Shown here piece after piece: positions 63,102-64,000 of a DNA stretch of 64,000 nucleotides. Made by a program: the position numbers and the translations under genes. The notes beneath the pieces were generated by a model that ran no database searches, was not told the origin of the DNA, and worked only from the letters and a program-made list of their open reading frames with translations. This stretch comes from Paenibacillus sp. PCH8 (GTDB lineage Bacteria; Bacillota; Bacilli; Paenibacillales; Paenibacillaceae): contig NZ_PKQK01000003.1 of NCBI RefSeq assembly GCF_002968835.1, forward strand, positions 310,001 to 374,000, written 5' to 3'. Within the stretch, counting starts at the first letter, position 1; every line of letters starts with the position of its first letter.

Positions 63102-64000
63102 ATGGAAAAGACATCATCTGCACCAACGGTTTACCGTAAGGAGCGAAGTAATACTGGATTTTGGCTTGTAGTTCTTGGCGCAGCCCTTTGGGGTGTAGAT
63201 CCACTATTCCGCATTATCTTGCTAAAAACGATGACATCCACTCAGATTGTGCTGGTAGAACATATCATTGTCAGCCTTGTGGCCATTCCCGTACTGTGGA
63301 AATTTCGGGCAGATCTGAAAAACCTGCGTGCACGCCATTGGATTGCCGTGATCTTTATCTCATGGGGAGGGTCGGCGCTCGCAACGGTATTATTCACATT
63401 GGCACTTACACATAACGATCCGAACACCGTATTGTTGCTGCAAAAAATGCAGCCTCTCTTCGCTATTGTTCTGGCTAAATTGTTATTGAAAGAAACATTG
63501 CCACGCCGCTTCGGTGGATTGTTTTTCATTGCACTGGCAGGTACTTATCTGCTAACGTTCGGTTTCACGCTTCCCATGAGTAACTGGGACAACTGGATCC
63601 ATGCAGGCAGCTTGTTATCGCTTGGTGCTGCTGCTTTGTGGGAGGCTCAACCGTTATGGGCCGACTGATGCTGGGACAGACACGTTACGAAACCGTTACT
63701 GCCCTCCGCTTCGTTGTTGCTCTCCCACTATTGTTCTTCATGACGTGGAACGAAGGTGCTGCATGGACATTCCCATCCGGAACAGGTGAACAGGCCGCTG
63801 TTGCTCTCAACGTTCTGGGTCAGGCATTATTGCCGGGATTACTCAGTTTGCTGTTATATTACAAAGGTCTGTCATCTACCAAAGCGTCTGTTGCCACCCT
63901 CGCGGAACTTAGCTTCCCAATGGCTGGGGTATTGGTCAACTGGATTGCCTTCCGCTCTCTGATTACATGGGAGCAGTTGCTCGGGTTCATCCTGATCTGG
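63102..64000 (+). CDS. EamA/DMT-family transporter, probable flavin importer, with single-base frameshift (3' end off window)
   Basis: Integral membrane protein of the drug/metabolite transporter superfamily. ATG at 63102 behind GAAGGAG. The first EamA half has WLVVLGAALWGVDPLFRIIL and five helices. At GGG 63640-63642 one G is missing: as printed the frame ends after ALWEAQPLWAD, whereas one more G reads ALWGGSTVMGRLMLGQTRYE and continues through the second EamA half to the window end. FMN-riboswitch-linked DMT proteins (ImpX, RibN) are riboflavin transporters or candidates, so flavin uptake is the likely function here. Confidence 0.85.

Overview
The window looks like a chromosomal segment of a Paenibacillus (endospore-forming Bacillota). 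The grounds are: a modular secreted GH26 mannanase with X2 and CBM3 domains; a Bacillus-type purine catabolism (puc) cluster with the fused OHCU decarboxylase/uricase PucL; the spore pair gerQ-cwlJ; a BclA-like collagen protein; strong GGAGG ribosome sites; many TTG/GTG starts; and dense intrinsic terminators. The genus is inferred. No rRNA, tRNA, CRISPR array, prophage or complete insertion sequence was seen.

Layout. 1-5 kb: the 3'-truncated glpX (class II FBPase), paiA (polyamine acetyltransferase) behind a palindromic operator, and the GH26 mannanase with a cre site. 5.3-22.3 kb: one long leftward puc cluster running from guanine/xanthine through urate and allantoin to ureidoglycolate-level products. 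Its order of transcription is pucL, pucM, pucH, pucF, pucG, a gamma-glutamyltransferase-family gene, an SsnA-like deaminase, pucA, pucB, a 43-codon ORF, pucC, pucD, pucE, with pucR upstream. Perfect TnrA/GlnR boxes precede pucL and pucR, and a near match sits in the pucB-pucC gap, so the pathway appears to be under nitrogen-limitation control. 22.4-34.6 kb: a hybrid sensor kinase, fumC, an aldose epimerase, an MBL hydrolase, a MITE-like element, two tandem M29 aminopeptidases, and an ECF sigma/anti-sigma pair converging on a small secreted protein. 34.9-43.6 kb: a CNNM/CorC membrane protein with an unusual leader, a decayed alkaline phosphatase, an ECF sigma-DUF1835 fusion, gerQ-cwlJ, a secreted protein with two TIM-barrel-like repeats, an SDR, and a DUF2500 protein. 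43.7-52.3 kb: a decayed, more AT-rich accessory stretch. It holds gene remnants (a CBM3 tail, a DUF2500 tail, an HD/kinase chimera, a GNAT fragment), the collagen-like gene, a C39-like peptidase, an APH-family phosphotransferase, two GNATs, a chloramphenicol-phosphotransferase-like kinase, and an unrecognised two-gene operon. 52.5-64 kb: a BNR-type lipoprotein, ldh, a tyrosine recombinase, an amino-acid permease, a second SsnA-like amidohydrolase, a CGNR regulator divergent from a DinB protein with shared operator half-sites, and an FMN riboswitch ahead of an EamA transporter (probably a flavin importer).

Quality caveat. Four otherwise intact genes (pucG, pucH, the collagen-like gene, the EamA gene) are each broken by one missing base, always in a G or C homopolymer. 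This is more likely homopolymer under-calling than biology. These genes are annotated over their full extent with the break marked.

Most likely new biology: the GGT-family enzyme inside the puc operon (possibly an HpxW-like oxamate amidohydrolase using PucG-derived products), the sigma-DUF1835 fusion, the duplicated TIM-barrel protein whose first copy has Lys where the second has Glu, the MITE-like palindromic element, and the uncharacterised pair at 51.2-52.2 kb.
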